Numbered from the stretch's first letter, positions 18,243 through 27,439 are shown. The stretch: 64,000 nt of DNA from JARYMI01 sp037444845 (GCA_037444845.1 JBBILQ010000006.1:1-64000); one strand, 5' to 3'. A program made the numbers and translations. The notes: generated by a model from the letters alone, not told the origin.

Positions 18243-18271
18243 ATTATATCCTCATCGTCTGACCCAATCAA
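18243..18271 (-). promoter_or_regulatory. Sigma70 promoter of the GWxTD gene
   Basis: On the minus strand: TTGATT, 17 bases, TATAAT. The leader is about 26 bases and has no clear Shine-Dalgarno sequence before the ATG at 18210. Confidence 0.75.
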
Positions 18272-18384
18272 GGCAAAAGGCCAACTCAGTTCTTGTTCTG
18301 CGGCCTGCGACAAAGTTTCCGAACAAAATCCCCTTCGCAGATTATAAAAGCTTTTCGATATGAGAAGTCTATTTCTATTTTATT

Positions 18385-19119
18385 TTATTTTCCGACGATG
18401 GTAATTGTGTCTTTCAGGTTGAAAGACGAGCCGTCGCCGAGCTTTCCGGTGACACGGATTTCGTAGCTTTCCCCCGCCTTGGGATTGGAGATAATCTTGA
18501 TAGCCTCGCTCTGATAGAACTTGGCGATGAAGTAGACTCCGCCGACCTCATGAGTGTAGGGTGTAATTTCGCCGGCCGGGCCGACCATCTTCACCGTCGA
18601 AGCAACGATGGTGTTGAATCCCTCTCCGCTGATCTTGGCAATGACCTCCTCAGTGCTGTTGGTCCAGTCCACATTCCACTTGTCGGGTTGGATTTCGACC
18701 TGGAGCTGGCTGTTAGAACGTCTGTTCCTTTGCTGCTCGACGAGAACCGCTGTGTTGTTGGCCTGGATCTCAATGCGAATTTTAATTTCTTCATTGCTGA
18801 TTACACCCCGGATCGTCAAATTAGATACCTGAGTCTGCACGTTGACCTCGACGACGACATCCCCCAGGGGCAGATTTTCAATTTGAAAATTGCCATTGCC
18901 ATCTGGAACTGTCTGGAGAGAGGTGCCTTGAATGCCAATGATGATCGAGCTAAAACTCGCGTTGCCAGAAATCAGAGAAATCGTTCCAGTCAGAACAGCT
19001 TTGCCCGATTGATCAGTTTTGGGGACATCTGGAGAAAGAGGGGTGAAACCCAGGTCGCAATTGGTGTTCGCGATGGAGAGAATAAAAAGCGTTATGATAA
19101 GAATAATTTTTGTTCTCAT
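18385..19119 (-). CDS. Putative exported or lipoprotein with a transthyretin-like domain
   Basis: This protein of 244 residues starts MRTKIILIITLFILSIANTNC, a signal peptide with a Cys near its end that could be a weak lipobox. AVLTGTISLISGNASFSS, followed by QTVPDGNGNFQIENLPLGD, resembles a carboxypeptidase-regulatory-like (transthyretin-like) beta-sandwich. The second half looks like an Ig-type fold (DKWNVDWTNSTEEVIAKISG). The ATG at 19119 is chosen because AAGGAGG lies 7-13 bases upstream; the frame's earlier start would sit on that site. I do not recognise a specific family. A surface or periplasmic role is inference. Confidence 0.65.
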   Translation of the reverse strand: MRTKIILIITLFILSIANTNCDLGFTPLSPDVPKTDQSGKAVLTGTISLISGNASFSSIIIGIQGTSLQTVPDGNGNFQIENLPLGDVVVEVNVQTQVSNLTIRGVISNEEIKIRIEIQANNTAVLVEQQRNRRSNSQLQVEIQPDKWNVDWTNSTEEVIAKISGEGFNTIVASTVKMVGPAGEITPYTHEVGGVYFIAKFYQSEAIKIISNPKAGESYEIRVTGKLGDGSSFNLKDTITIVGK

Positions 19120-19166
19120 GACGATTTCCTCCTTGGTCAAAATTTTTGAGCGATATTCAACCCCTT

Positions 19167-19197
19167 AATATATGAGCCCGCCGAGAGGTTCTGTCAA
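19167..19197 (-). promoter_or_regulatory. Promoter of the 18.4-19.1 kb exported protein
   Basis: On the minus strand TTGACA is followed after 17-19 bases by the overlapping -10 candidates CATATA/TATATT. The spacer is slightly long if TATATT is used. Confidence 0.5.
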
Positions 19198-19348
19198 CAA
19201 CCCCAAAAGGCGATTTTTTTCCCGAAATATCACCCTCGAAACGTCCGCCTCGCTCGGGAGGAAAATATCTTCGCCATCATTATGAAAATGTCCTGGGGGA
19301 GGACCAAACAATTTTGTTTTTAGCTAGCACGAACAATCCCGGCTGTCC

Positions 19349-19378
19349 TTGACATCTCTCCAAGCCGCAATTTATACT
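19349..19378 (+). promoter_or_regulatory. Upstream promoter of the VTT-domain gene
   Basis: TTGACA, 18 bases, TATACT. A transcript from here would begin near 19385, just before an ATG at 19396 that would add 24 residues to the VTT protein. The 348-base gap 19120-19467 holds this promoter, the one at 19430-19458 and the divergent one at 19167-19197, and nothing else I recognise. Confidence 0.5.
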
Positions 19379-19429
19379 TTCTTGCGAAGCTTAGGATGGG
19401 TAAATTGCTACAAGGACACTCTCGCTGCG

Positions 19430-19458
19430 TTCACAGCCAAAAACCAATTTTCTATAAT
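19430..19458 (+). promoter_or_regulatory. Proximal promoter of the VTT-domain gene
   Basis: TTCACA, 17 bases, TATAAT. The ATG at 19468 is 9 bases beyond the -10 box, so this transcript would be almost leaderless. Confidence 0.6.
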
Positions 19459-19467
19459 CAAAGCTTC

Positions 19468-20193
19468 ATGTCCAAGAAACCCGCTGCATCGACTATGAGC
19501 GCCGGCCAGGCCGATCATGCTCCCTTAAACGAGCCCGGAGCGAACCCTGAACCATACAGGAGCAGACAAAGCGCACTCCGCTGGCTGTCGCTCTGGGCGA
19601 TCGTCCTGACAATCATCCTGGTGCCGTTCTTCCTGTTTGGGTCCCAAATCGAACGCTGGGCCCAGACATTCATCGATTCCGCGTCCAAGCAGCCCCTCCC
19701 GGTCGCCACGGTGTTAGGGTCGCTTCTTGCGATGGACATCCTGGCGCCTGTTCCCTCCAGCGCGGTCAGCACAGCGGCGGGTTTCCTGTTGGGTTTCGTC
19801 AGAGGTCTCCTCGCTTCATCGGCGGGGATGATCGTCAGTTGCATCCTCGGCTACTGGTTGGCGGAGAAGTTCGGCCGTCCTTTCGCCTCTCGCCTCGTGG
19901 GCAAGAGAGAGCTGGACCGTTTAGAAGAAATGAGCCGTCGCTTTGGCAACTGGGCAGTTGTGATATCGCGTCCGGTCCCCGTGCTGGCAGAGGCATCCGT
20001 GATATTCGCCGGGCTTAGTCAAATGCCGCTCCATCGGTTCCTGCTGCTGTCGACGCTATCCAATCTCGGCATCTCAGCCGTATACGCGGCTGTCGGAGCG
20101 TTGTCTGCCAACGTCCCCTCGTTTTTGCTGGCCTTCGCGGGCGCGATCGCCCTTCCGCTAATGGCAATGCTCGCGATGCGGAAGAGAACGTAG
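19468..20193 (+). CDS. VTT-domain (TVP38/DedA-like) membrane protein
   Basis: This protein of 241 residues has about five hydrophobic segments. The VTT/SNARE-associated core is LAMDILAPVPSSAVSTAAGFLLG, GMIVSCILGYWLAEKFGRPF and VVISRPVPVLAEASVIFAG. DedA/TVP38 proteins act as lipid (undecaprenyl-phosphate or phospholipid) scramblases or flippases. The ATG at 19468 begins MSKKPAAS and lies directly behind a good -10 box. An ATG at 19396 would add MGKLLQGHSRCVHSQ, which looks unlike a protein N-terminus but has its own promoter. Confidence 0.8.
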   Translation: MSKKPAASTMSAGQADHAPLNEPGANPEPYRSRQSALRWLSLWAIVLTIILVPFFLFGSQIERWAQTFIDSASKQPLPVATVLGSLLAMDILAPVPSSAVSTAAGFLLGFVRGLLASSAGMIVSCILGYWLAEKFGRPFASRLVGKRELDRLEEMSRRFGNWAVVISRPVPVLAEASVIFAGLSQMPLHRFLLLSTLSNLGISAVYAAVGALSANVPSFLLAFAGAIALPLMAMLAMRKRT

Positions 20194-20232
20194 GAGGTTG
20201 ATCAAAACCAGTCAAAGAGCCTATGTTTTCTC

Positions 20233-20261
20233 TTGACCATCCTGGCTTATCTGGATTACAT
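20233..20261 (+). promoter_or_regulatory. Promoter of the SH3/beta-barrel gene
   Basis: TTGACC, 17 bases, TTACAT. The predicted start is near 20268, leaving about 10 bases before the ATG at 20278. Part of an AAGGGAG ribosome site lies in that short leader. Confidence 0.55.
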
Positions 20262-20277
20262 TGATAAGGGAGTCTGG

Positions 20278-21504
20278 ATGAGGAAGAGACTGGTTATCTC
20301 CATATTCTTTATTTTGATAGCAGGAATTCTCCTTATTTCTTTGCACTCCGCTGCCGTAAAGCAAGTTCGAGTGATCGCCGACAGGGCCACCATCTATTCC
20401 GAGCCTGCCCGCAGCAGCGCCAGGATCGATGTCGTCGAAAAAGGCACGGTCTTAACCCTTTTCCAGCAAAATAAAGTCCGCGATGTCTGGTACTATATCA
20501 GCTTCCAGTCGCCGACGTACGGCGCCCGTATCTCCGGGTTCATTCACGAGTCCGCTGTAGAGGTGGTTGTCGAACGGCCAACGCTTTCACCAACAAGAAA
20601 AATAGCAGAACGAGAGAAAGCCGCACTTCCGCCAGAAAAAGAGGTAGCCGTGCCGCCAAAAATCGAAAAAAAAGCGAAACCTGAACCCGTGGCTCCGCCT
20701 CGCCCGGAGGAAACGCTCATCGCCAGCCGCCTCCCACAAACCAAGGTTCTCAAGGTTCCGCGTCGGCTGCCTCAGCTCAGGGAGGCTGTCTGGAAGCCCC
20801 TCGCTCCTGTTCGTATGGTTGAGCCACCCAAGAAAGCAGAAATCCGCGTCGATGAAAAAAAGCCTGTGAAACTCATCGAAACCTTTATGGCCACTCCCCT
20901 GCCCCGTTCAAGAGCGGTCGGGCTTCCTGCAAAAGGGAAGGCCCGGGATGACAGAGCCTGGAAAATTGTCCAGCCTGCCGCTGAGCCCCAGCAAGTTAAG
21001 CCTCTCCCAAAAGTAGAACCCAAGAAGGGGCCAGGGTTGTTCGTCCTTGGCCTTGGCTACGGACAGTCCCTTGGCGGAGCCGGAGTGTCTCTTCAATTCA
21101 ACACGAAGGCCGGTTTCGCTCTTCACGGAGGGCTGGGTTATTATCCCACGACGCTCATCTACTCCGAGACCGACTGGGTCAAGAACACGATTCTTTACAG
21201 CGCCGGAGTCAAATATTATCTCCCCGTTAAGTCATCGATTCTATCGCCCTATGTTGACGTTCAGTACGGCGGGTTAAGGGTTGAGGCAGCCCAGATTGTC
21301 TTGGGCGTTTGGGAATACACTTATGTCCTCGGCCAGGAACAAAAAACGCTCTGGGGGCCTTCTGTCTTAGCCGGGGCTGAGTTCCGCAAAGGCCGTTTCG
21401 GGCTCAACGGCGCGGTCGGAATCTCCTATGCTCTGACTGAATGGGAATACCTGAAACAGAAGGTCTCCTTCTCCTTCGACCTCAGCTTCCTTGTCCACTT
21501 TTAA
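20278..21504 (+). CDS. Exported SH3b-domain protein with outer-membrane beta-barrel-like C-terminus
   Basis: This protein of 408 residues has three parts. A signal peptide (LVISIFFILIAGILLISLHSA) opens it. A bacterial SH3-like domain follows (VRVIADRATIYSEPARSSAR, then a KGTVLTLFQ turn) to about residue 100. A Pro/Lys/Glu-rich linker contains three copies of a short motif (ASRLPQTKVLKVPRRLPQ, ATPLPRSRAVGLPAKG and a middle variant). The C-terminal 140 residues (GLFVLGLGYGQSLGGAGVSL onward) alternate hydrophobic and polar residues and end SFDLSFLVHF, the terminal Phe typical of outer-membrane barrels. It may tie peptidoglycan to the outer membrane; that is inference. Confidence 0.7.
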   Translation: MRKRLVISIFFILIAGILLISLHSAAVKQVRVIADRATIYSEPARSSARIDVVEKGTVLTLFQQNKVRDVWYYISFQSPTYGARISGFIHESAVEVVVERPTLSPTRKIAEREKAALPPEKEVAVPPKIEKKAKPEPVAPPRPEETLIASRLPQTKVLKVPRRLPQLREAVWKPLAPVRMVEPPKKAEIRVDEKKPVKLIETFMATPLPRSRAVGLPAKGKARDDRAWKIVQPAAEPQQVKPLPKVEPKKGPGLFVLGLGYGQSLGGAGVSLQFNTKAGFALHGGLGYYPTTLIYSETDWVKNTILYSAGVKYYLPVKSSILSPYVDVQYGGLRVEAAQIVLGVWEYTYVLGQEQKTLWGPSVLAGAEFRKGRFGLNGAVGISYALTEWEYLKQKVSFSFDLSFLVHF

Positions 21505-21540
21505 CAATATCCTGGCAAGCATCGATTAAGCGTCATGCCT

Positions 21541-21569
21541 TTGAATACTTCCCGGCCTTGTGGTATAAA
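21541..21569 (+). promoter_or_regulatory. Promoter of the exported methyltransferase gene
   Basis: TTGAAT, 17 bases, TATAAA. The ATG at 21579 is 9 bases further on, so the transcript should have a leader of about three bases and no ribosome site. Confidence 0.7.
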
Positions 21570-21578
21570 CTTCTTCTC

Positions 21579-22424
21579 ATGAAAAAAACGTTCCTTTCCC
21601 CTTTCTTTTGCCTTCTCTTCTTTGTCGGGGTGCTTCTCTTCTGCCACCTGACCTTCCCGGCCCAAGAGAAAAAAGAAATAGCAGGACAGAAAGAGACGAC
21701 TGTCCGCAACCTGACTAAAGAGACGATTTCTTACTCGATCCTGAGGCTTAGCGGTGACAGCCCTCCTGTCAGGCGCTCCATCAAGCCTGACGGGCTGGAT
21801 AGGTGGCCGTGCGATGGTCCCCTGGACTTAATGTTCAAACGCCGGAATGAGACAGTCGACTACACGCTTGAATGCGGGCTCTCCTACGCATTCCGCTACT
21901 CTGATAACGACGCGATCGAGCTCTACAGCGGATCCCACGGCCTTTTCGGGGTGGCTGACCTGGCGCCGTTTGTGCCCACGCCGATGTCTGTCGTTGAAAA
22001 GATGCTCGACCTGGCCCAGGTTGATAAGGACGATGTCCTCTTCGACCTCGGCTGCGGCGACGGCCGCATCGTTATCGCGGCGGCAAAAAAATACGGAACT
22101 CGTGGTGTTGGCATCGACATCGACCCTAAACGCATCGAGGAATCAATGAGAGCCGCCAAGGCGGCCGGTGTAGAGAATCTTGTCGAGTTCCGCGTGCAGG
22201 ATGTCATGAGGGCCGACTTTTCCCGGGCCACGGTAGTGACCCTCTATCTTTTGCCCGAGTCGAACGAGCTTCTCCGCCCTCTCCTCGATGACCAGCTAAA
22301 GCCCGGCGCCTATGTTGTCTCCCACAATTACTCCATCCCGGGCTGGGAGAAAAAAGAGGTCGCCTGCTTGACCGTTAAGGATGCCGCCGGCGAAGAGCAT
22401 TCCATCTATGTCTATCGGAGATAG
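21579..22424 (+). CDS. SAM-dependent methyltransferase with an export signal
   Basis: This protein of 281 residues opens with a clear signal peptide (FLSPFFCLLFFVGVLLFCHL). A short beta domain follows (ETTVRNLTKETISYSIL). Then comes a class I methyltransferase fold: FVPTPMSVVEKMLDLAQV, motif I DVLFDLGCGDGRIVIAAA, GVGIDIDPKRIEES, and TVVTLYLLPESNELLRP. The PTPxxVVExML plus DLGCGDGRI pattern resembles protein-lysine methyltransferases of the aKMT/ATPSCKMT type. An exported SAM enzyme is odd, since SAM is cytoplasmic; the N-terminus could instead be a membrane anchor facing in. The start at 21579 is fixed by the promoter. The oligopeptidase gene follows after 47 bases. Confidence 0.75.
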   Translation: MKKTFLSPFFCLLFFVGVLLFCHLTFPAQEKKEIAGQKETTVRNLTKETISYSILRLSGDSPPVRRSIKPDGLDRWPCDGPLDLMFKRRNETVDYTLECGLSYAFRYSDNDAIELYSGSHGLFGVADLAPFVPTPMSVVEKMLDLAQVDKDDVLFDLGCGDGRIVIAAAKKYGTRGVGIDIDPKRIEESMRAAKAAGVENLVEFRVQDVMRADFSRATVVTLYLLPESNELLRPLLDDQLKPGAYVVSHNYSIPGWEKKEVACLTVKDAAGEEHSIYVYRR

Positions 22425-22471
22425 GGAGAAAAAGCCTCTTTGATGAAAAATCTAAGTTTTAGGAGGAGACG

Positions 22472-24601
22472 ATGAGAGTGAAAAAATGGATTAGCCTTAT
22501 TCCCGCCCTGATCCTGATATCTCTTGTTTTCAGCTGCAAGGCCAAGCAAGAGACTTTCACCTACCCCGTCACCGAAAAAGTCGATGTCGTCGACGATTAT
22601 TTCGGGACCAAAGTGGCCGACCCTTACCGCTGGCTGGAAGACGACAAGGCTGAAAAGGTCAAACAGTGGGTTGAAGCCCAGAACAACGTGACTTTCAACT
22701 ACCTCGCGAAAATCCCGTTCCGCGAGAACATCCGCCAGCGGCTGACTGAAATCTATAACTACCCTCGCTATTCGGCGCCTTTCCGGTCGGGCGAGTACTA
22801 CTTCTTCTACAAAAACGACGGCCTTCAGAACCAGAGCGTGATTTACGTCCAGAAGGGGTTGGATGGAGAGCCCAGAGTCTTCCTCGACCCGAACACCCTC
22901 TCGCACGACGGCACGACCCGGGCCAGCCTGATCGGGTTCTCCCATGATGACCGCTACACCGCTTACTCGCGTTCGGAGGGCGGCTCAGACTGGCGGGAAA
23001 TCCGGGTCATGGAAATCGCGACAGGCAGGGAGCTCGAGGACCGTATCCAGTGGGTGAAATTCACGGGCACGGCCTGGCACGGGAACGGGTTCTACTACAG
23101 TGGATTCGATAAGCCGGAGGAGGGCAAGGAGCTCACCGCCACCAACGAATACCAGAAAATTTTCTACCACGAGCTGGGAACACCCCAAAGCCAGGATAGG
23201 TTAGTCTACGAAGACAGAAAGCATCCTCGTCGCTACCATAGCGTCAGCGTCACTGATGACGAGAGGTATCTTTTTCTCTACGTCTCGGAAGGAACTCACG
23301 GCAACGAGATCTATTTCAAAGACCTGAAAGCGAAGAAGGCTGAGTGGGTTCCGCTCCAGGTGGGTTTCGAGTACGACACAAACGTCGTCGACAACCTCGA
23401 GGACAAGTTCGTCCTCCTGACTGACCGGGAAGCCCCGAAGGGCAAAATCGTGCTGGCTGACGCGAAAAACCCCGCCCCTGAAAACTGGGTCACCCTCGTT
23501 CCAGAAAAAGCAGAAACGGTCAGGAGCGCCAGCCTGGTCGGGGGCAAGATGTTCGTTTCCTACCTCAAGGACGCAAGCACGCACGTCTTCCAGTACGACC
23601 TCAACGGCAACCTGGAGAAAGAGATCGAGCTCCCGGCGATCGGAAGCGCGTTCGGGTTTGCCGGGAAAAAAGAGGACAAGATTCTCTTCTATACGTTCAC
23701 GTCTTTCACCTATCCGCCGACGATCTACAAATACGATATTGAAAGCGGCAAGTCCGAGGTTTTCCGAAAGACGGAGGTCAAGTTCAATCCAGAAGATTTT
23801 GAGGCCCGGCAAGTTTTCTACGCGAGCAAAGATGGAACGCGGATTCCGATGTTCATCGTCCACAAGAAGGGGCTTGAGCTCGACGGAAAACGGCCGACTT
23901 ACCTCTACGGCTACGGCGGGTTCCAAAGCAGCCTGACGCCGAATTTTGATGTTTCGAGAATTATCCTCCTGGAAAACGGTGGCGTCTATGCCATGGCCAA
24001 CCTTAGGGGCGGAGGCGAGTACGGAGAGGAGTGGCACAAGGCAGGAATGCTCCAGAACAAGCAGAACGTCTTTGACGATTTTATCGCTGCAGCCGAATAC
24101 TTGATCAGGGAAAAATACACATCACCGGAGAGGTTGGCCATTGCCGGCGGGTCTAACGGCGGGTTGCTCGTCGGCGCGTGCATGACGCAACGCCCGGAGC
24201 TTTTCAAAGTGGTCCTGCCGGCTGTGGGCGTCATGGACATGTTGCGATTCCACAAATTCACCGTCGGCTGGGGATGGGTCGTCGAGTACGGGTCGAGCGA
24301 CAACGAGGAACAGTTCCGGTATCTCTATGCCTATTCTCCGCTCCACAACATCAAGGAAGGCGTGCGTTACCCGGCCACGCTCGTCACGACAGCCGACCAC
24401 GACGACCGCGTTGTTCCGGCCCACTCGTTCAAGTTCATCGCCGCATTGCAGGAAAAGCACGCAGGAAAAAGCCCGGTTCTCATCCGCATCGACACCAGGT
24501 CGGGACACGGCGCGAGCTCAACGACCAAAGCCATCGAACAGCTCACGGACATCTGGTCCTTCACGTTCAAGAACCTGGGTATGACAGCGCAATACAAATA
24601 A
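22472..24601 (+). CDS. Prolyl oligopeptidase (S9A), probably a lipoprotein
   Basis: This serine peptidase of 709 residues cuts short peptides after proline. A lipoprotein-like signal (ALILISLVFSCKAKQE) implies periplasmic or membrane-tethered location. The N-terminal part has the family start YPVTEKVDVVDDYFGTKVADPYRWLED, then a seven-bladed propeller. The catalytic domain shows GGSNGGLLVG (Ser near residue 560), the Asp in TADHDDRVVPAH and the His in RSGHGAS. AGGAGGAG precedes the ATG. It follows the exported methyltransferase and probably shares its transcript. All three catalytic residues are present. Confidence 0.93.
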   Translation: MRVKKWISLIPALILISLVFSCKAKQETFTYPVTEKVDVVDDYFGTKVADPYRWLEDDKAEKVKQWVEAQNNVTFNYLAKIPFRENIRQRLTEIYNYPRYSAPFRSGEYYFFYKNDGLQNQSVIYVQKGLDGEPRVFLDPNTLSHDGTTRASLIGFSHDDRYTAYSRSEGGSDWREIRVMEIATGRELEDRIQWVKFTGTAWHGNGFYYSGFDKPEEGKELTATNEYQKIFYHELGTPQSQDRLVYEDRKHPRRYHSVSVTDDERYLFLYVSEGTHGNEIYFKDLKAKKAEWVPLQVGFEYDTNVVDNLEDKFVLLTDREAPKGKIVLADAKNPAPENWVTLVPEKAETVRSASLVGGKMFVSYLKDASTHVFQYDLNGNLEKEIELPAIGSAFGFAGKKEDKILFYTFTSFTYPPTIYKYDIESGKSEVFRKTEVKFNPEDFEARQVFYASKDGTRIPMFIVHKKGLELDGKRPTYLYGYGGFQSSLTPNFDVSRIILLENGGVYAMANLRGGGEYGEEWHKAGMLQNKQNVFDDFIAAAEYLIREKYTSPERLAIAGGSNGGLLVGACMTQRPELFKVVLPAVGVMDMLRFHKFTVGWGWVVEYGSSDNEEQFRYLYAYSPLHNIKEGVRYPATLVTTADHDDRVVPAHSFKFIAALQEKHAGKSPVLIRIDTRSGHGASSTTKAIEQLTDIWSFTFKNLGMTAQYK

Positions 24602-24615
24602 TTCCCGAACGGCTA

Positions 24616-25587
24616 TCACAACGGAAGCCAGGTGCCCACTCCCCTGTTGAGCGCCAGTTCATAAACCAGCGGCGCAGTGGCCATGTCGTCGAGAGCCAGC
24701 CCAAGGTTGCAGGCTATCGTCCTCTCCTCCGCTCTTTCCCTGCCCGCCTTCCGCCCTGTCACCAGCTCTCCCATGTCAGCGTAGATGGGAGGAATGTTCT
24801 GGAAATAGCCCAGGCTTTGGTAATACTCAAGCTGGGGAATGTCATCCGTGCAGAATTTATCGGCTTCCCGCAGCGCCGCCCGGTCCCAGTAGGAGTCAAA
24901 GTCCACCAGGGAGGCAAAGGCGCTCTTTCCCAGCCAGCCGGGCTTGATCGTCGCGTGGGGCGTCTTGAGGATAGGTCCGGCCGTGATCACGATGTCGCAT
25001 CCGGCCACAGCCTGGCGTGGCTCGTGGGCCGGGGTGACTTCTAATCCAAACTTCGCCTTCATTTCCTCGATATAGCGCGCCTGGGCCTCGATGTTGACGT
25101 CATATGCGAGGACTCGCTTGATTGGAAAAAGGACACGGAGAGCTTCGAGGTTCGTCCGGCCCTGGACGCCGCAGCCGAGAATGCCGACGACCTCGGAATC
25201 GGGCCTGGCCAGGTATCTTGCCGCCACCGCCGTGGCTGCGCCTGTGCGTTTTGCCGTTATCCATGTGCAATCCATGACGGCTGTGGGCAAGCCCGTCTCA
25301 GGGTCGTTGAGGATGATCAGGCCGCTGATATAAGGAAGGCCCTTTGAGAGGTTCTCCGGATACCCGCTCACCCATTTCATCCCTGCGGCCTTGAGGGCCG
25401 GAATGTAGGCGGGCATGGCGTGGATGAAGGAATCCGGCCGGGGATGGATTCCAGGCTTTGGCGGCATTTCCACCCGTCTCTCTCCCTTTTCGCGGAACAT
25501 TTTTTCAAGAGCCAGAATAATGTCTAACGTGGCGAGGCCAAGCCCTTCGATATCAGCCCGTGAAAGATAGAGAAATCTGTCGGTCAT
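24616..25587 (-). CDS. Ornithine cyclodeaminase / mu-crystallin family protein
   Basis: This NAD(P)-binding protein of 323 residues has WVSGYPENLSKGLPYISGLI, the AKRTGAATAVAARYLARPDS helix and the Rossmann motif VVGILGCGVQGRTNLEAL. The family includes ornithine cyclodeaminase, alanine dehydrogenase and ketimine reductases, and the exact reaction cannot be read. It starts 22 bases after the sodium symporter gene and is likely co-expressed with it, so it may act on the compound that the symporter imports. Confidence 0.85.
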   Translation of the reverse strand: MTDRFLYLSRADIEGLGLATLDIILALEKMFREKGERRVEMPPKPGIHPRPDSFIHAMPAYIPALKAAGMKWVSGYPENLSKGLPYISGLIILNDPETGLPTAVMDCTWITAKRTGAATAVAARYLARPDSEVVGILGCGVQGRTNLEALRVLFPIKRVLAYDVNIEAQARYIEEMKAKFGLEVTPAHEPRQAVAGCDIVITAGPILKTPHATIKPGWLGKSAFASLVDFDSYWDRAALREADKFCTDDIPQLEYYQSLGYFQNIPPIYADMGELVTGRKAGRERAEERTIACNLGLALDDMATAPLVYELALNRGVGTWLPL

Positions 25588-25609
25588 AGTGACCTCCTCG
25601 CCCTACCAG

Positions 25610-27391
25610 CTATTCGACGACAGTTTTCCATCCTCGCTTGTTCAAATCAGCGTAGATGATTGCGCCAAAAATGAGGCCCGCTGCGATAAATCCGATCCCG
25701 AGCTGGACTTGCCCAAAGATGATTTTCCCGGCGCCGAAGAGAAATCCGTAGATCATGGCCACTCCGCAGAGCCAGTCGATGAGATTAAAAAGCCCGTCCT
25801 TGCGAGGCACGATGTCCGCGGCTTCTCGGGCGACTGGCCCCCAGAGCGCGGCACTCGGCCTGACCCTTCGATAAAAGGCCAGAAGCACCTCCTTCCGCTC
25901 AGGCTTTGTCAGGAAAGTTACGCTCAGCCAGATGGCAGTCGTCACGGCGGCCGTAATGAGAACAAGATAAGCGAACTCGCGCGGGTCGCTCTCGCTCAGG
26001 CCAAACCCGAATTGGAGGATAAGAGAGGCGACAAAAGCCGCGATCATGGCCGAGACTTCGCTCCAGGCGTTGATCCGCCACCAGAACCATCTCAAGAGAT
26101 AGACCAGCCCGGTTCCCGCGCCGATGGCGATCATGAACTTCCAGGCGTCAGCGATCGATTCCATGAAGAAAGTGACAACGGCCGAAAGAATCATCAGCAA
26201 CATCGTGGCTAACTGCGAGATGACAACGTAATGTCTTTCACTCTTCTTCCGGGCCAGAAAACGCCGGTAAAGGTCATTGACTAAATAGCTGGCTCCCCAG
26301 TTGAGCTCAGTGACGATCGTCGACATGTAGGCGGCGAAAAAGCCCGCAACCATCACGCCGCGCAGCGAAGCCGGAAGGTCGGTGAGAAGGATCCGGATAT
26401 ACCCGGACTCCGGGTCTGAGGCAAAAGAGGGGTCGCCCTGAAACCTGGCCACAGCCACAAGCGCCACCACAATCCACGGCCACGGCCTGAGAGCGTAATG
26501 AGCTACGTTAAACCACAGGGTGGCCAGCAGGGAGTGCTTCTCGTCCTTGGCGCTCAGGATTCGCTGCACGATATACCCTCCACCGCCCGGCTCAGCCCCG
26601 GGATACCAGGAAGCCCACCAGTTGACGGCGATATAGACAAGGAAGGTCAGGAGAGGCATCCAGGTCGAGTCGAGGGCCGGCAGGAAAGACAGAAGAGAGC
26701 CTGAAGCCTCGCCGCCCGCTTCCACGGCCTTTACAGCGCTGATAACGTTCCCCATCCCGCCGAAATTGGAGACAGCAAAGAAAGCCAGGACGATGACCAT
26801 GATCATGATCAGGACGAACTGGAACAGGTCAGTGACGAGAACGCCCCATAGGCCGGCCAGTGTGGATATGGATGCGGTGATGAGCATCACGCCGATTGTG
26901 ATCAGCAGGGCCTGGACCTTATTCACTCCCAGGATGAGCATCAGGATTTTCACGAGGGCCAGGTTCACCCAGCCCATGATGATGAGGTTGATGAGGAGTC
27001 CCAGGTAGAAAGCTCTGAACCCGCGGAGGAACCTGGCTGCTCCGCCGCTGTAACGGATTTCTGCGAACTCGACATCGGTCAGGACGCCGGCGCGGCGCCA
27101 CAGCCGCGCGTAGAAGAACACCGTGAGCATGCCGCTAAAAGCCATGCTCCACCAGATCCAATTCCCGGCAATGCCGTTTCGGGCAACGAGCCCCGTGACA
27201 GCAAGCGGAGTGTCAGAAGCAAAAGTCGTGGCGACCATCGATGTCCCGGCCAGCCACCAGGGCACGTTACGTCCGCAGACGAAAAAGTCGCTGACGCTTT
27301 TAGTGGCCCTGCGGCGGTAGTAAAGGCCGATTCCCAGGCTGAACGCGAAGTAGAGTCCGATGACAATCCAATCGGCGAGGGACAATTGCAT
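25610..27391 (-). CDS. Sodium:solute symporter (SSS family)
   Basis: This protein of 593 residues has about 14 hydrophobic segments. The N-terminus ADWIVIGLYFAFSLGIGLYYRRR and GRNVPWWLAGTSMVATTFAS match the SSS family, where SxxxTTFAS-type residues line the Na+ site. WWASWYPGAEPGGGGYIVQR and the late NWGASYLVNDLYRRF also fit. It is an inner-membrane importer driven by Na+, substrate unknown (amino acid, sugar or organic acid). GAGGAGAAGG precedes the ATG. The OCD-family gene follows on the same transcript, and a strong promoter lies at 27440-27468. Confidence 0.88.
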   Translation of the reverse strand: MQLSLADWIVIGLYFAFSLGIGLYYRRRATKSVSDFFVCGRNVPWWLAGTSMVATTFASDTPLAVTGLVARNGIAGNWIWWSMAFSGMLTVFFYARLWRRAGVLTDVEFAEIRYSGGAARFLRGFRAFYLGLLINLIIMGWVNLALVKILMLILGVNKVQALLITIGVMLITASISTLAGLWGVLVTDLFQFVLIMIMVIVLAFFAVSNFGGMGNVISAVKAVEAGGEASGSLLSFLPALDSTWMPLLTFLVYIAVNWWASWYPGAEPGGGGYIVQRILSAKDEKHSLLATLWFNVAHYALRPWPWIVVALVAVARFQGDPSFASDPESGYIRILLTDLPASLRGVMVAGFFAAYMSTIVTELNWGASYLVNDLYRRFLARKKSERHYVVISQLATMLLMILSAVVTFFMESIADAWKFMIAIGAGTGLVYLLRWFWWRINAWSEVSAMIAAFVASLILQFGFGLSESDPREFAYLVLITAAVTTAIWLSVTFLTKPERKEVLLAFYRRVRPSAALWGPVAREAADIVPRKDGLFNLIDWLCGVAMIYGFLFGAGKIIFGQVQLGIGFIAAGLIFGAIIYADLNKRGWKTVVE

Positions 27392-27439
27392 GGCGCCTTC
27401 TCCTCTTGAATAAGCGGCGATAAACCGTGCGGCCAGTCC

